Positions 1 to 5,914 are shown, counted from the stretch's first letter. The stretch: DNA of 7,701 nt from CAVRJC01 sp964505725 (GCA_964505725.1 CAZDJK010000012.1:1-7701); one strand, 5' to 3'. The notes: a model not told the origin generated them from the letters alone. Program-made: numbers and translations.

Positions 1-1
1 G

Positions 2-1978
2 GACGAGCCGGAGTCGCTCGCCGGACTTTCGCTCGCGGCGCGAGAGGGACTCGACAACCTGATCTTCGTCGTCAACTGCAACCTGCAACGGCTCGACGGG
101 CCGGTGCGGGGCGACGGCAAGATCATCCAGGAGCTGGAGGCGACGTTCCGCGGTGCGGGATGGAACGTGATCAAGGTGGTGTGGGGTCGCGGGTGGGACG
201 ACCTGCTCGCGCGCGACGTCGATGGCGTGCTGGTGAACAAGATGAACTCGACCGTCGACGGCGAGTTCCAGAAGTACGCGGTCGAAGCCGGCGCCTACAT
301 CCGGGAGCACTTCTTCGGGCCCGACCCCCGGTTGCAGAAGATGGTCGAGCACCTCTCCGACGACGACCTGCGCCTGCTCCCACGGGGTGGCCACGACTAC
401 CGCAAGCTGTACGCGGCCTACAAGATGGCGGTGGAGCACGAGGGCAGCCCAACCGTCATCCTCGCGAAGACGATCAAGGGATGGACGCTCGGGCAGAGCA
501 TCGAGAGCCGCAACGCCACCCACCAGATCAAGAAGCTCACCGCAGTGGAGCTGAAGGCGTTCCGCGACCGGCTCCAGCTCCCGATCCCGGACTCCGAGCT
601 AGACGACGGCGACCCGCCGTACTGGCACCCGGGCCTCGAGTCGCCGGAGTACGAGTACATGATGGCGCGGCGGCGCGCGCTCGACGGGCCGGTGCCGGAG
701 CGGATCGTGCGGCGCAAGGCGCTGCCGGCTCCGACGCCGGACGCGTTCGCCGACGTGCTCGCGGGCACCGGCGAGAAGGTGAAGGCGAGCACCACCACCG
801 CGTTCGCGCGGCTCATGCGGAACCTGCTGCGCGACCCGGGCGTGGGGCCGCGGGTGATGCCGATCATCCCCGACGAGGCGCGCACCTTCGGCCTCGACGC
901 GCTGTTCCGCGACTACAAGATCTACGCGCCGTTCGGGCAGGCGTACGAGCCCGTCGACGCCGAGCTCCTCTTGTCGTACCGCGAGGCGAGCAACGGGCGC
1001 ATCCTCGAGGAGGGCATCACCGAGGCGGGCTCGATGGCGTCGTTCACCGCCGCCGGCACGTCGTACGCGACGTGGGGCGAGCCGATCGTGCCGTTCTTCA
1101 TCTTCTACTCGATGTTCGGCTTCCAGCGGGTGGGCGACCTGATCTGGTCGTTCGGTGACCAGCGGGGGAGGGGGTTCCTCCTCGGCGCCACCGCCGGCCG
1201 CACCACCCTCGCCGGCGAGGGCCTGCAGCACTGCGACGGCCAGAGCCAGCTCCTCGCGACCGCGTACCCGAACTGCCGGGCGTACGACCCCGCGTTCGCG
1301 TACGAGATGGGCGTGATCGTGCGCGACGGCATCACCCGCATGTACGGCGAGGCGAACGAGGACTGCTACTACTACCTCACCCTCTACAACGAGAACTACG
1401 TGATGCCCGCGATGCCCGAGGGCGTCGAGGAGGGCATCGTCCGCGGCCTCTACCGGTTCCAGAGGGCGCCCAAGAAGCGCAAGCACCGCGCCCAGATCCT
1501 CGCCAGCGGCACCGCGATGCTCGCGGCGCTCGACGCGCAGCAGATCCTCGCCGAGGAGTTCGACGTCGCCGCCGACGTCTGGAGCGCCACGAGCTACAAG
1601 CTGCTCCGCGAGGACGCCCTCAGCGTGGAGCGTTGGAACCGCCTGCACCCCACCGAGCCGGCGCGCGTCCCGTACGTGACCGAGCTGCTGCGCGACACCG
1701 ACGGCCCGGTGGTCGCGGTCACCGACTTCGTCAAGGCGGTGCCCGACCAGATCGCGCGGTTCGTCCGGGCGCCGTTCGTCCCGCTCGGCACCGACGGCTA
1801 CGGCTACTCCGACACGCGCACCGCGCTCCGTCGCCACTTCGAGGTCGACACCCCGAACGTCGTGGTGGCGGTGCTGTCGAGCCTGGCGGGGACCGACGCG
1901 ATCAAATCCGAGGTGGTCCAGGAAGCGATCGCGCGCTTCGACCTGGATCCCGACAAGCCCGACCCCCGCACGACCTGA
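2..1978 (+). CDS. aceE: Pyruvate dehydrogenase E1 component, homodimeric type (5'-partial)
   Basis: Thiamine-diphosphate E1 subunit that decarboxylates pyruvate and passes the acetyl group to the lipoyl E2 subunit; cytoplasmic. The frame is open from base 2 with no start in view. Its first residues, DEPES, are the tail of the GDGxxDEPES cofactor motif, so roughly 230-260 N-terminal residues lie outside the window. About 658 residues are present. NCNLQRLDG (residues 25-33) supplies the Asn of the ThDP/Mg motif. The active-site loop reads RNATHQIKK, with its His codon at 521-523. EGITEAGS, YSMFGFQRVGDL, GEGLQHCDGQ and LYNENYVMPAMPEG follow in AceE order, and LGTDGYGYSDTR and HFEVD mark the C-terminal domain. 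The His of GLQH (1229-1231) is kept, but the DGHSH seen in E. coli reads DGQSQ. A GTG at 104 is internal and not a start. A related 2-oxoacid E1 of the MdeB type is possible, but AceE is preferred. Confidence 0.95.
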   Translation, partial: DEPESLAGLSLAAREGLDNLIFVVNCNLQRLDGPVRGDGKIIQELEATFRGAGWNVIKVVWGRGWDDLLARDVDGVLVNKMNSTVDGEFQKYAVEAGAYIREHFFGPDPRLQKMVEHLSDDDLRLLPRGGHDYRKLYAAYKMAVEHEGSPTVILAKTIKGWTLGQSIESRNATHQIKKLTAVELKAFRDRLQLPIPDSELDDGDPPYWHPGLESPEYEYMMARRRALDGPVPERIVRRKALPAPTPDAFADVLAGTGEKVKASTTTAFARLMRNLLRDPGVGPRVMPIIPDEARTFGLDALFRDYKIYAPFGQAYEPVDAELLLSYREASNGRILEEGITEAGSMASFTAAGTSYATWGEPIVPFFIFYSMFGFQRVGDLIWSFGDQRGRGFLLGATAGRTTLAGEGLQHCDGQSQLLATAYPNCRAYDPAFAYEMGVIVRDGITRMYGEANEDCYYYLTLYNENYVMPAMPEGVEEGIVRGLYRFQRAPKKRKHRAQILASGTAMLAALDAQQILAEEFDVAADVWSATSYKLLREDALSVERWNRLHPTEPARVPYVTELLRDTDGPVVAVTDFVKAVPDQIARFVRAPFVPLGTDGYGYSDTRTALRRHFEVDTPNVVVAVLSSLAGTDAIKSEVVQEAIARFDLDPDKPDPRTT

Positions 1979-1998
1979 CCGTCACCCTCGTGCAAACG

Positions 1999-2036
1999 TG
2001 CGTCACTTGAACGGGTCATTCCGTTCAAGTGACGCA
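1999..2036. repeat. Perfect 16-bp inverted repeat after aceE; candidate terminator
   Basis: The left arm TGCGTCACTTGAACGG (1999-2014) is exactly complementary to the right arm CCGTTCAAGTGACGCA (2021-2036), with a 6-nt spacer. A G-T pair can close the spacer to a 4-nt loop. Outside a 2x2 mismatch the pairing resumes with CAAA (1993-1996) against TTTG (2039-2042), plus possible G-U pairs. It begins 20 bp after the aceE stop, between aceE (+) and the convergent acidic gene (-), so a bidirectional terminator is the simplest reading. No run of T follows on either strand, so a classical intrinsic terminator is not fully satisfied. A dispersed palindromic repeat or a dimeric repressor site are alternatives. 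The structure is directly seen; the function is inferred. Confidence 0.7.
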
Positions 2037-2062
2037 AATTTGTGTGGCAGCGGTGGGAGGGG

Positions 2063-2299
2063 TCAGGAGACCCGGCGGTCAGGACCCTCCTGGGCGCGGT
2101 CGTCGGCTCGGAGCGGGTCGTCGTCGTCCCAGTCGTCTTCCTCGTCGTCCCAGTCCTCGTCGTCGTCGTCGTGCTCCTCGTCGGCGTCGAGGTCGAGGTC
2201 GGCGAGGGTGCCGCTGCCTTCGCGGAACAGGCCGTCGTCGAAGCCCTGCTTGAGCTCCCGTGCCTCGCGGAAACGGCGAGCTCGTCCTTTTCTCGGCAC
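2063..2299 (-). CDS. Small acidic repeat protein, function unknown
   Basis: I do not recognise a family. The 78-residue product has a basic first third (RKGRARRFREARELKQ) and a strongly acidic second half (residues ~31-66), containing two copies of a seven-residue unit, DWDDEED then DWDDDDP. At DNA level the 14-mer TCGTCGTCCCAGTC recurs at 2121-2134 and 2142-2155, a 21-bp period matching the seven-codon unit. The GTG start at 2299 is chosen because AGGTGA (2303-2308, minus strand) lies just upstream. No signal peptide or membrane segment is visible. The gene is convergent with aceE and divergent from the tRNA. The composition would suit a disordered, nucleic-acid-mimicking or charge-buffering protein, but that is inference. 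The low-complexity DNA also opens long serine-rich or valine-rich frames on the other strand, which I reject. A non-coding low-complexity stretch remains possible. Confidence 0.55.
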   Translation of the reverse strand: MPRKGRARRFREARELKQGFDDGLFREGSGTLADLDLDADEEHDDDDEDWDDEEDDWDDDDPLRADDRAQEGPDRRVS

Positions 2300-2302
2300 G
2301 TG

Positions 2303-2308
2303 TCACCT
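2303..2308 (-). promoter_or_regulatory. Ribosome binding site of the acidic protein gene
   Basis: On the minus strand AGGTGA is followed by CAC and then the GTG start at 2299. The AGG core is about 6 nt from the start codon. It decides between this start and a GTG at 2306 in another frame, which overlaps the site itself. Confidence 0.45.
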
Positions 2309-2477
2309 ACCTTGGCGCCCTCAGGCGCTCCACCCCGAGCGGCGGCCCACGGCCCGCCGTTGTGTCTCTCTATGATGCCGCAGGAGCCGACCACCAGACA
2401 CCCGATCTCCGCGCGCTTTGCCCCGGTTCGGGGTAATCGTCCGAGCGATTCTCACGTCGGGGCGGCCGGTCGTTCGG

Positions 2478-2483
2478 TATCCT
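2478..2483 (+). promoter_or_regulatory. Putative -10 element of the tRNA-Val gene
   Basis: TATCCT lies 10 nt before the first base of the mature tRNA, a spacing that would give a transcript starting a few bases upstream with a short 5' leader. No convincing -35 hexamer is seen at 16-18 bp upstream. The 2300-2493 stretch otherwise holds only the acidic gene's upstream region and no credible gene. Confidence 0.4.
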
Positions 2484-2493
2484 CACGCCGTCC

Positions 2494-2567
2494 GGGCGAT
2501 TGGCTCAGTTGGTTAGAGCGCTGCCTTCACACGGCAGAGGTCGCAGGTTCAAGTCCTGCATCGCCCA
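2494..2567 (+). tRNA. tRNA-Val (anticodon CAC)
   Basis: The full cloverleaf can be read. Acceptor arms GGGCGAT (2494-2500) and ATCGCCC (2560-2566) pair perfectly, with discriminator A at 2567. The D-arm stem is GCTC/GAGC (2503-2506, 2516-2519) around AGTTGGTTA. The anticodon stem is CTGCC/GGCAG (2521-2525, 2533-2537) with loop TTCACAC, giving anticodon CAC (codon GUG, Val). The variable loop is AGGTC, and the T-arm is GCAGG/CCTGC around TTCAAGT. The bases after the discriminator are CCG, so the 3' CCA is not fully encoded and the last A must be added. No intron or repeat of the 3' end is seen that would mark an integrated element. Confidence 0.97.
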
Positions 2568-2594
2568 CCGCGACACCGCACAACCGGGCTCATG

Positions 2595-2600
2595 TACTGT
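2595..2600 (+). promoter_or_regulatory. Putative -10 element, leaderless promoter of the LLM oxidoreductase
   Basis: TACTGT ends 7 nt before the GTG at 2608, so a transcript would begin at or next to the start codon. No Shine-Dalgarno sequence is seen before this GTG, which fits leaderless translation. The same TAnnnT-N6/7-GTG geometry occurs at 3783 and 5903. Confidence 0.5.
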
Positions 2601-2607
2601 CGGGGCG

Positions 2608-3459
2608 GTGCAGGTGGGCGTGATCCCCGCGAGCGAGGGCACGTTCCCGGTCGACGGCAAGATCGTCGCGGACATCACGCGCGCGGCCGAGCAGTCCGGC
2701 TTCGACTCGCTCTGGGTCGGCGAGCACGTCATCATGTCGCCGCGGGAGACGTACCCGGGCGCGAACGTCAATCGGGTCGGCCCATCGTCCACGGGCACCC
2801 TGCCCGACCCGCTCGACTGGTTGAGCTACGCGGCCGCGATCTCCGAGACCGTGCTGCTCGGCACGTCGATCCTGCTGCTCCCGTTGCACAACCCGCTGAT
2901 CATGGCGAAGCGGCTCTCCACCCTCGATCAGCTCTCGCGCGGACGCGTGCGCCTCGGCATCGGGGTGGGCTGGAGCGAGGACGAGTACGCCGCGGTCGGA
3001 GTCGATTACCGGACGCGGGGCCGCCGGTGTGACGAAGCGATCGACGCGATGCGCGCGCTCTGGGCCGGCGAGTCCGCGAGCTACGACGGAAGGTTCTTTC
3101 GCTTCGATGGTGTGAACAGCTTCCCGCAGCCCGTGCACGGCGCGGTGCCGATCCTGGTGGGCGGCGACAGCGAGGCCGCGGCTCGGCGCGCAGGACGCAC
3201 CGGAGACGGCTACTTCCCGTTCGGGAAGGATCTCGGTGAGCTCCGGCACCTGGTCGACGTCGTGCGCCGCACCGCGGCGGATGCCGGTCGGGACCCCGAC
3301 GCCATCGAGCTCACCGCGCTGGGCTCGCGTCGGCGCGAGCACGTCGCCGAGCTCGCCGACATCGGCTTCACGCGCATGGTGCTCTTCTCGAAGGAGCTCA
3401 CGGCCGAGTCGGTCGAGCAGCTCGGGGAGCAGGCGCAGGCCATCGTCGCCGGCCTCTGA
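2608..3459 (+). CDS. LLM-class F420-dependent oxidoreductase (Rv2161c-like)
   Basis: Luciferase-like TIM-barrel protein of 283 residues, predicted to use the deazaflavin F420 for hydride transfer to an unknown substrate; cytoplasmic. Family features in order are VGVIPASEGTF near the start, AAEQSGFDSLWVGEHV (~26-41), the LLLPLHNPLIMAKRLSTLDQLSRGR segment and LGIGVGWSEDEYAAVGVD (~90-130), the RG/CDEAIDAMRALWAG helix, FRFDGVNSFPQPV, PILVGGDSEAAARRAGRTGDGYFPF (~186-210), and a C-terminal helix. The pattern fits the TIGR03619-type Rv2161c group, though the name rests on memory of the family. The GTG at 2608 is chosen because the frame reads back through the whole tRNA to 2500, and translating the tRNA gives an artefactual N-terminus starting MAQLVRAL. 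There is no Shine-Dalgarno; a -10-like TACTGT 7 nt upstream suggests a leaderless mRNA. It is the only gene of its likely transcript that can be named with confidence. Confidence 0.92.
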   Translation: MQVGVIPASEGTFPVDGKIVADITRAAEQSGFDSLWVGEHVIMSPRETYPGANVNRVGPSSTGTLPDPLDWLSYAAAISETVLLGTSILLLPLHNPLIMAKRLSTLDQLSRGRVRLGIGVGWSEDEYAAVGVDYRTRGRRCDEAIDAMRALWAGESASYDGRFFRFDGVNSFPQPVHGAVPILVGGDSEAAARRAGRTGDGYFPFGKDLGELRHLVDVVRRTAADAGRDPDAIELTALGSRRREHVAELADIGFTRMVLFSKELTAESVEQLGEQAQAIVAGL

Positions 3460-3464
3460 GCCGG

Positions 3465-3505
3465 CCCCGCGTCCCGCGCGTCGATTACGCCACGCGCGAT
3501 CGGGG
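3465..3505 (+). terminator. GC-rich hairpin after the LLM gene, possible terminator
   Basis: CGCGCGT (3475-3481) pairs with ACGCGCG (3492-3498) around a 10-nt loop. After an asymmetric bulge the pairing resumes with CCCCG (3465-3469) against CGGGG (3501-3505). It starts 6 bp after the LLM stop. There is no T tract, so efficiency is uncertain. Confidence 0.3.
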
Positions 3506-3536
3506 TAACAGCAGACCGTCGTTCTCGGTCTCATTC

Positions 3537-3542
3537 GGGAGG
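3537..3542 (+). promoter_or_regulatory. Purine-rich ribosome binding site candidate
   Basis: GGGAGG lies 5 nt before an ATG at 3548 and 13 nt before the GTG at 3556. The ATG opens a different frame, rich in Trp, Arg and Ser and ending near 3709, which looks like a shadow. The GTG frame gives the more protein-like product, so the spacing here is long and the start is uncertain. Confidence 0.35.
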
Positions 3543-3555
3543 ACGGGATGGACGC

Positions 3556-3765
3556 GTGGAGCCTCCCGTCGACGACTTCGAAGCCAAGAGCCGACTGGTC
3601 CCGGTGGAGCATCCGGACGTGGTGGAGCACTACCGCAAGGCGCACTCGATCTACCAGCGGACGATCGACGGGTCGGCATCGACCGCTGATCTGCGACAGG
3701 GCGTCGTGAGCTACCGGGCACTCTTCGACGAGCTCATCTCGGACGGCGCCGGGAGCTCGGCCTGA
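3556..3765 (+). CDS. Small conserved-looking protein, function unknown
   Basis: A 69-residue product without a signal peptide or membrane segment. The core is helical and polar: HPDVVEHYRKAHSIYQR (residues ~19-35), then ASTADLRQGVVSYRALFDELI (~41-61). It resembles small actinobacterial hypothetical proteins with a DLRQAMxHYRALFxxLL pattern, but I recall no function and cannot check this. It starts with GTG preceded at some distance by GGGAGG. The stop TGA (3763-3765) is in the same frame as the phosphoketolase-like tail that follows, so the two are separated by one stop codon. It sits between the LLM gene and ackA on the same strand. A fully non-coding stretch is less likely given the well-behaved composition. 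Confidence 0.6.
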   Translation: MEPPVDDFEAKSRLVPVEHPDVVEHYRKAHSIYQRTIDGSASTADLRQGVVSYRALFDELISDGAGSSA

Positions 3766-3912
3766 CCGAGGGCGCGACTGCATAGCCTCTCGCGGGTGGG
3801 CGATCTCGCCGGGCACGTGAAGCCCCGTCTCCCCGAGAAGCACCACCGCTACATCCGCGAGCACCTCGAGGACATGCCCGAGGTGCGCGACTGGACGTCG
3901 CCCGCTCGGTGA
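3766..3912 (+). pseudogene. Phosphoketolase C-terminal remnant
   Basis: The frame after the 3763 stop reads RLHSLSRVGDLAGHVK, then HHRYIREHLEDMPEVRDW, and ends with TGA at 3910-3912. This matches what I know of the last ~40 residues of Xfp-type phosphoketolases (IDRVP...HVKQ..., then EHRxYIxxHGEDMPEIRxW). A whole phosphoketolase is about 800 residues, and the preceding 2.4 kb encodes other genes, so the enzyme body is absent. A GTG at 3796, 7 nt after a TAGCCT hexamer, could start a 38-residue peptide. Resemblance seems to continue upstream of that GTG, favouring a deletion relic over a new gene. Its stop overlaps the ackA start by 4 bp (GTGA), the coupling expected of a former xfp-ackA operon. 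The alternative is a functional leader peptide that couples translation into ackA. Confidence 0.55.
3783..3788 (+). promoter_or_regulatory. Putative -10 element ahead of the remnant and ackA
   Basis: TAGCCT ends 7 nt before the GTG at 3796, the same geometry as the LLM promoter. If used, it would give ackA its own transcript that begins with the remnant's codons. No clear -35 is visible, so this is tentative. Confidence 0.3.
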
Positions 3913-5045
3913 CCGGCCCGACCGTGCTTGCGGTCAATGCCGGGTCCGCGAGCCTGAAGGTCGCACGGTTCGCGCGCGGCGAGGAGACCGCGCGCGAGAC
4001 GGTCGACCTCGACCCGGGAGCCGCCGCCGATGCGCTCGCCGACGTCGTGGCGCGGCTCGGACGCGGCGGCCCCGAAGCGCCCGACGCGCCCGATGTGGTG
4101 GGGCACCGCATCGTGCACGGCGGCCCGCACCACGTCGCACCGGCGCTGGTGGACGACGCGCTGGTCGATGGGCTACGAGAGCTGACGCCGCTCGCGCCCC
4201 TCCACCAACCCGAAGGCCTCGCGGTGCTGGAGGCGGCCCGCGCGCGCTACCCGGACGTGCCGCACGTGGCGTGCTTCGACACCGCGTTCCACCGCTCGCT
4301 CCCCGAGGTGGCGCAGCGGTTCGCGATCGACGACCGATGGTGGCAGGCCGGCGTGCGGCGGTACGGGTTCCACGGGCTGTCGTACGAGTACCTGACCGAC
4401 GCGCTCCCGGAGGTGCGTCGGGGCCGCGCGGTGCTCGCCCACCTCGGAGGGGGATCGAGCATGGTCGCGTTGCTCGACGGCGTCCCGCAGGAGACCACGA
4501 TGGGACTCACGCCGACGGGCGGGCTGGTCATGGGCACGCGCAGCGGCGACCTCGATCCGGGCGTGCTGATCTACCTCGCGCGATCGCTGCGTGCCGACTG
4601 CCCGGATGACGACGCCCAGGATGTCGACGCACTCGACGCGCTCGAGCGCGAGCTGAACCGCGACGCCGGTATCCTCGCGGTGGCGGGTGCTCCGGCCGAC
4701 GCCCGGTCGCTCCTCGCACGGCGTGCCCGAGATCCGCGCGCAGCGCTCGCGCTCGACCTGTTCTGCCGCTCCGCGCGCAGCCACATCGGCGCGCTGACCG
4801 CCGTCCTCGGCGGCCTCGACCACCTCGTGTTCACCGGTGGCATCGGCGCCCACAGCGCGCCGCTACGCGCCGAGATCTGCGCCGAGCTCGAGCACCTCGG
4901 TGTCGTCCTCGACGCCGAGCGGAACGAGCAGGGGTCTCGCCCGATCTCGACCGACGGGGCGGCCTGCCGGACCCTGGCGGTCGAGACCGACGAGGAGTCG
5001 GTCATCGCCCGACACGCGCGTGACGTGGTGGCGGCGCGCCGGTGA
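3909..5045 (+). CDS. ackA: Acetate kinase (acetate/propionate kinase family)
   Basis: ASKHA-fold kinase interconverting acetyl phosphate + ADP and acetate + ATP in the cytoplasm. The 378 residues are slightly short for a family of about 400. Motifs in order: VLAVNAGSASLK (6-17, phosphate loop), VGHRIVHGG (64-72, with the catalytic-site Arg67), PLHQP (97-101, commonly PLHNP), FDTAFH (123-128, catalytic-type Asp124), RRYGFHGLSYEY (150-161, His155), AHLGGGSS (177-184, His178), GLVMGTRSGDLDP (205-217, Arg211), FTGGIGAHSA (308-317), and VETDEE (358-363, metal-site Glu). Departures from the M. thermophila enzyme are Gly181 where Asn is usual (HLGNG) and GIGAHS for GIGENS. The Gly-Ile of the nucleotide pocket is kept, so ATP/ADP use is still expected. 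The GTG start overlaps the upstream stop by 4 bp and has no Shine-Dalgarno, suggesting translational coupling. The usual partner, phosphoketolase, is only a remnant here. Confidence 0.92.
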   Translation: MTGPTVLAVNAGSASLKVARFARGEETARETVDLDPGAAADALADVVARLGRGGPEAPDAPDVVGHRIVHGGPHHVAPALVDDALVDGLRELTPLAPLHQPEGLAVLEAARARYPDVPHVACFDTAFHRSLPEVAQRFAIDDRWWQAGVRRYGFHGLSYEYLTDALPEVRRGRAVLAHLGGGSSMVALLDGVPQETTMGLTPTGGLVMGTRSGDLDPGVLIYLARSLRADCPDDDAQDVDALDALERELNRDAGILAVAGAPADARSLLARRARDPRAALALDLFCRSARSHIGALTAVLGGLDHLVFTGGIGAHSAPLRAEICAELEHLGVVLDAERNEQGSRPISTDGAACRTLAVETDEESVIARHARDVVAARR

Positions 5046-5064
5046 CCGGCGCCCCGACCCGGTC
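5044..5064. terminator. Small hairpin between convergent ackA and thioesterase genes
   Basis: GACCGG (5044-5049) pairs with CCGGTC (5059-5064) around 9 nt. The left arm includes the last two bases of the ackA stop codon, and the two stops are only 21 bp apart. A 6-bp GC-rich stem could act in both directions but lacks a T tract. Confidence 0.25.
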
Positions 5065-5066
5065 GC

Positions 5067-5846
5067 TCAGAGCTCGCGGCAGAGGGTGGTCACGACCGAC
5101 ACCAGCCGCCCGTCGGCGCCCGACTCACGGATCGGCACCCGCGCCGACACGCTCCCGAGGTCGCCGTCGAGCAGCTCGGCGGTCGCGATGGCCGACGGGG
5201 TGCGGACGCGGTTGAGGTACCGGATGTCGAGGTCGACGGTCGCGTAGTTCCCGCGCGGTGCGAGCGCGTGCTCGGCCGCGATCTCGCCGAGCAGCGCCTG
5301 CGCACCACCCTGGATGGTGCCGCCCGGACCGTTGCTCACCCGCGGATGGGCGTCCATCTCCACGACACCGGTGTCGAGGAACCGGGCGCCGAGGAGCTCG
5401 TCGAACGTCGGCATGCGCGCCGGTGGCGCCGGCCGCCAACGATCGAACGTCGAGAACCCGATGACGTGGTTGAGGAACGTCGCGGTGGCGCGCGCGAAGG
5501 GTCGGTCGACGTCGCCGGTGTACAGGACGCACTCGCCGACGTAGAGCCGGCTCCCGCGCTTCGCGGGGCGGCACACCAGTGACACCTCGCCCTCCGACGG
5601 CGGTCGCGACACCAGGGTGACGCGCATGTCGACGGTGGGGTTGAGCAGCTCGTCGGGCAGGGTGCCGCACACCACGTCGACCATGGTGGCGAGCACACCG
5701 AGCCGCGGCACGCTCGTGCCGGGCGCCCACATCTCCGGCCGCACGGTGGCGCGACCGTGGGTCAGGCCGTCCTCCACCCACATCTCGAGGCCGAGCGCGC
5801 CCACGAAATGGGCCGACCACTCCTCATCCGGTTCGGGCGTGTCCAC
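5067..5846 (-). CDS. PaaI-like acyl-CoA thioesterase, double hot-dog protein
   Basis: Predicted hydrolase or binder of an acyl-CoA thioester; substrate unknown, cytoplasmic. With the start chosen here it has 259 residues and two hot-dog-like halves. The first holds LGLEMWVEDG, HGRATVRPEMWAPG and PRLGVLATMVDVVCG, the usual buried helix, then TVDMRVTLVSRP, RGSRLYVGECVLY and ARATATFLN. The second holds NGPGGTIQGGAQALLGEIAAEHA (hot-dog helix with the GGxxQGG turn), YATVDLDIRYLNRV, and a closing strand LVSVVTTLCREL. The GTG at 5846 is preferred over the GTG at 5891 because GAGGG (5853-5857, minus strand) lies 6 nt upstream, and the extra 15 residues of the longer form are a low-quality Arg-rich run. 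The gene is convergent with ackA and divergent from the TIM-barrel gene, and does not share an operon with either. A non-catalytic hot-dog protein is possible. Confidence 0.82.
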   Translation of the reverse strand: MDTPEPDEEWSAHFVGALGLEMWVEDGLTHGRATVRPEMWAPGTSVPRLGVLATMVDVVCGTLPDELLNPTVDMRVTLVSRPPSEGEVSLVCRPAKRGSRLYVGECVLYTGDVDRPFARATATFLNHVIGFSTFDRWRPAPPARMPTFDELLGARFLDTGVVEMDAHPRVSNGPGGTIQGGAQALLGEIAAEHALAPRGNYATVDLDIRYLNRVRTPSAIATAELLDGDLGSVSARVPIRESGADGRLVSVVTTLCREL

Positions 5847-5852
5847 GCGAAA

Positions 5853-5857
5853 CCCTC
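5853..5857 (-). promoter_or_regulatory. Ribosome binding site of the thioesterase gene
   Basis: GAGGG on the minus strand sits 6 nt before the GTG at 5846. It supports that start over the GTG 45 bp further upstream, which has no comparable site. Confidence 0.5.
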
Positions 5858-5902
5858 GCGCGCGGTGGCGGCGGGGCGCACACCGGCGCACGCGCCGCTG
5901 CG

Positions 5903-5908
5903 TACAGT
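5903..5908 (+). promoter_or_regulatory. Putative -10 element, leaderless promoter of the TIM-barrel gene
   Basis: TACAGT ends 6 nt before the GTG at 5915, placing transcription start at the start codon. No Shine-Dalgarno precedes that GTG. The complementary strand reads ACTGTA within the region shared with the divergent thioesterase gene, but no matching minus-strand promoter spacing is obvious. Confidence 0.55.
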
Positions 5909-5914
5909 GGCCCG

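Noticed and set aside
599..1837. Long minus-strand open frame inside aceE
   Set aside because: It is the mirror of the high-GC aceE codons; its product is Arg/Val/Ala/His-rich with no recognisable domain.
2371..2376. TATGAT, a near-consensus -10 hexamer on the plus strand
   Set aside because: No -35 at suitable distance and no gene immediately downstream; the tRNA has a better-placed TATCCT. It may be chance or a weak upstream start.
2494..2570. tRNA-Val as attachment site of an integrated element
   Set aside because: No integrase, no repeat of the tRNA 3' end and no change in base composition is seen in the window.
2500..2607. N-terminal extension of the LLM gene starting MAQLVRAL
   Set aside because: It translates the tRNA-Val gene, a common artefact; the GTG at 2608 starts exactly where family similarity begins.
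1998..2623. Long plus-strand frames across the acidic gene, rich in Ser or Val
   Set aside because: They arise from the GTC-type low-complexity DNA opposite the acidic codons, overlap the tRNA in one case, and have no credible start or family.
2590..3864. Long minus-strand open frame opposite the LLM gene
   Set aside because: Shadow of the well-supported LLM gene with biased composition; it also runs against the 69-residue gene.
5847..5891. Longer thioesterase start at 5891
   Set aside because: The extra 15 residues are Arg/His-rich without family similarity, and the GTG at 5846 has a GAGGG site 6 nt upstream.
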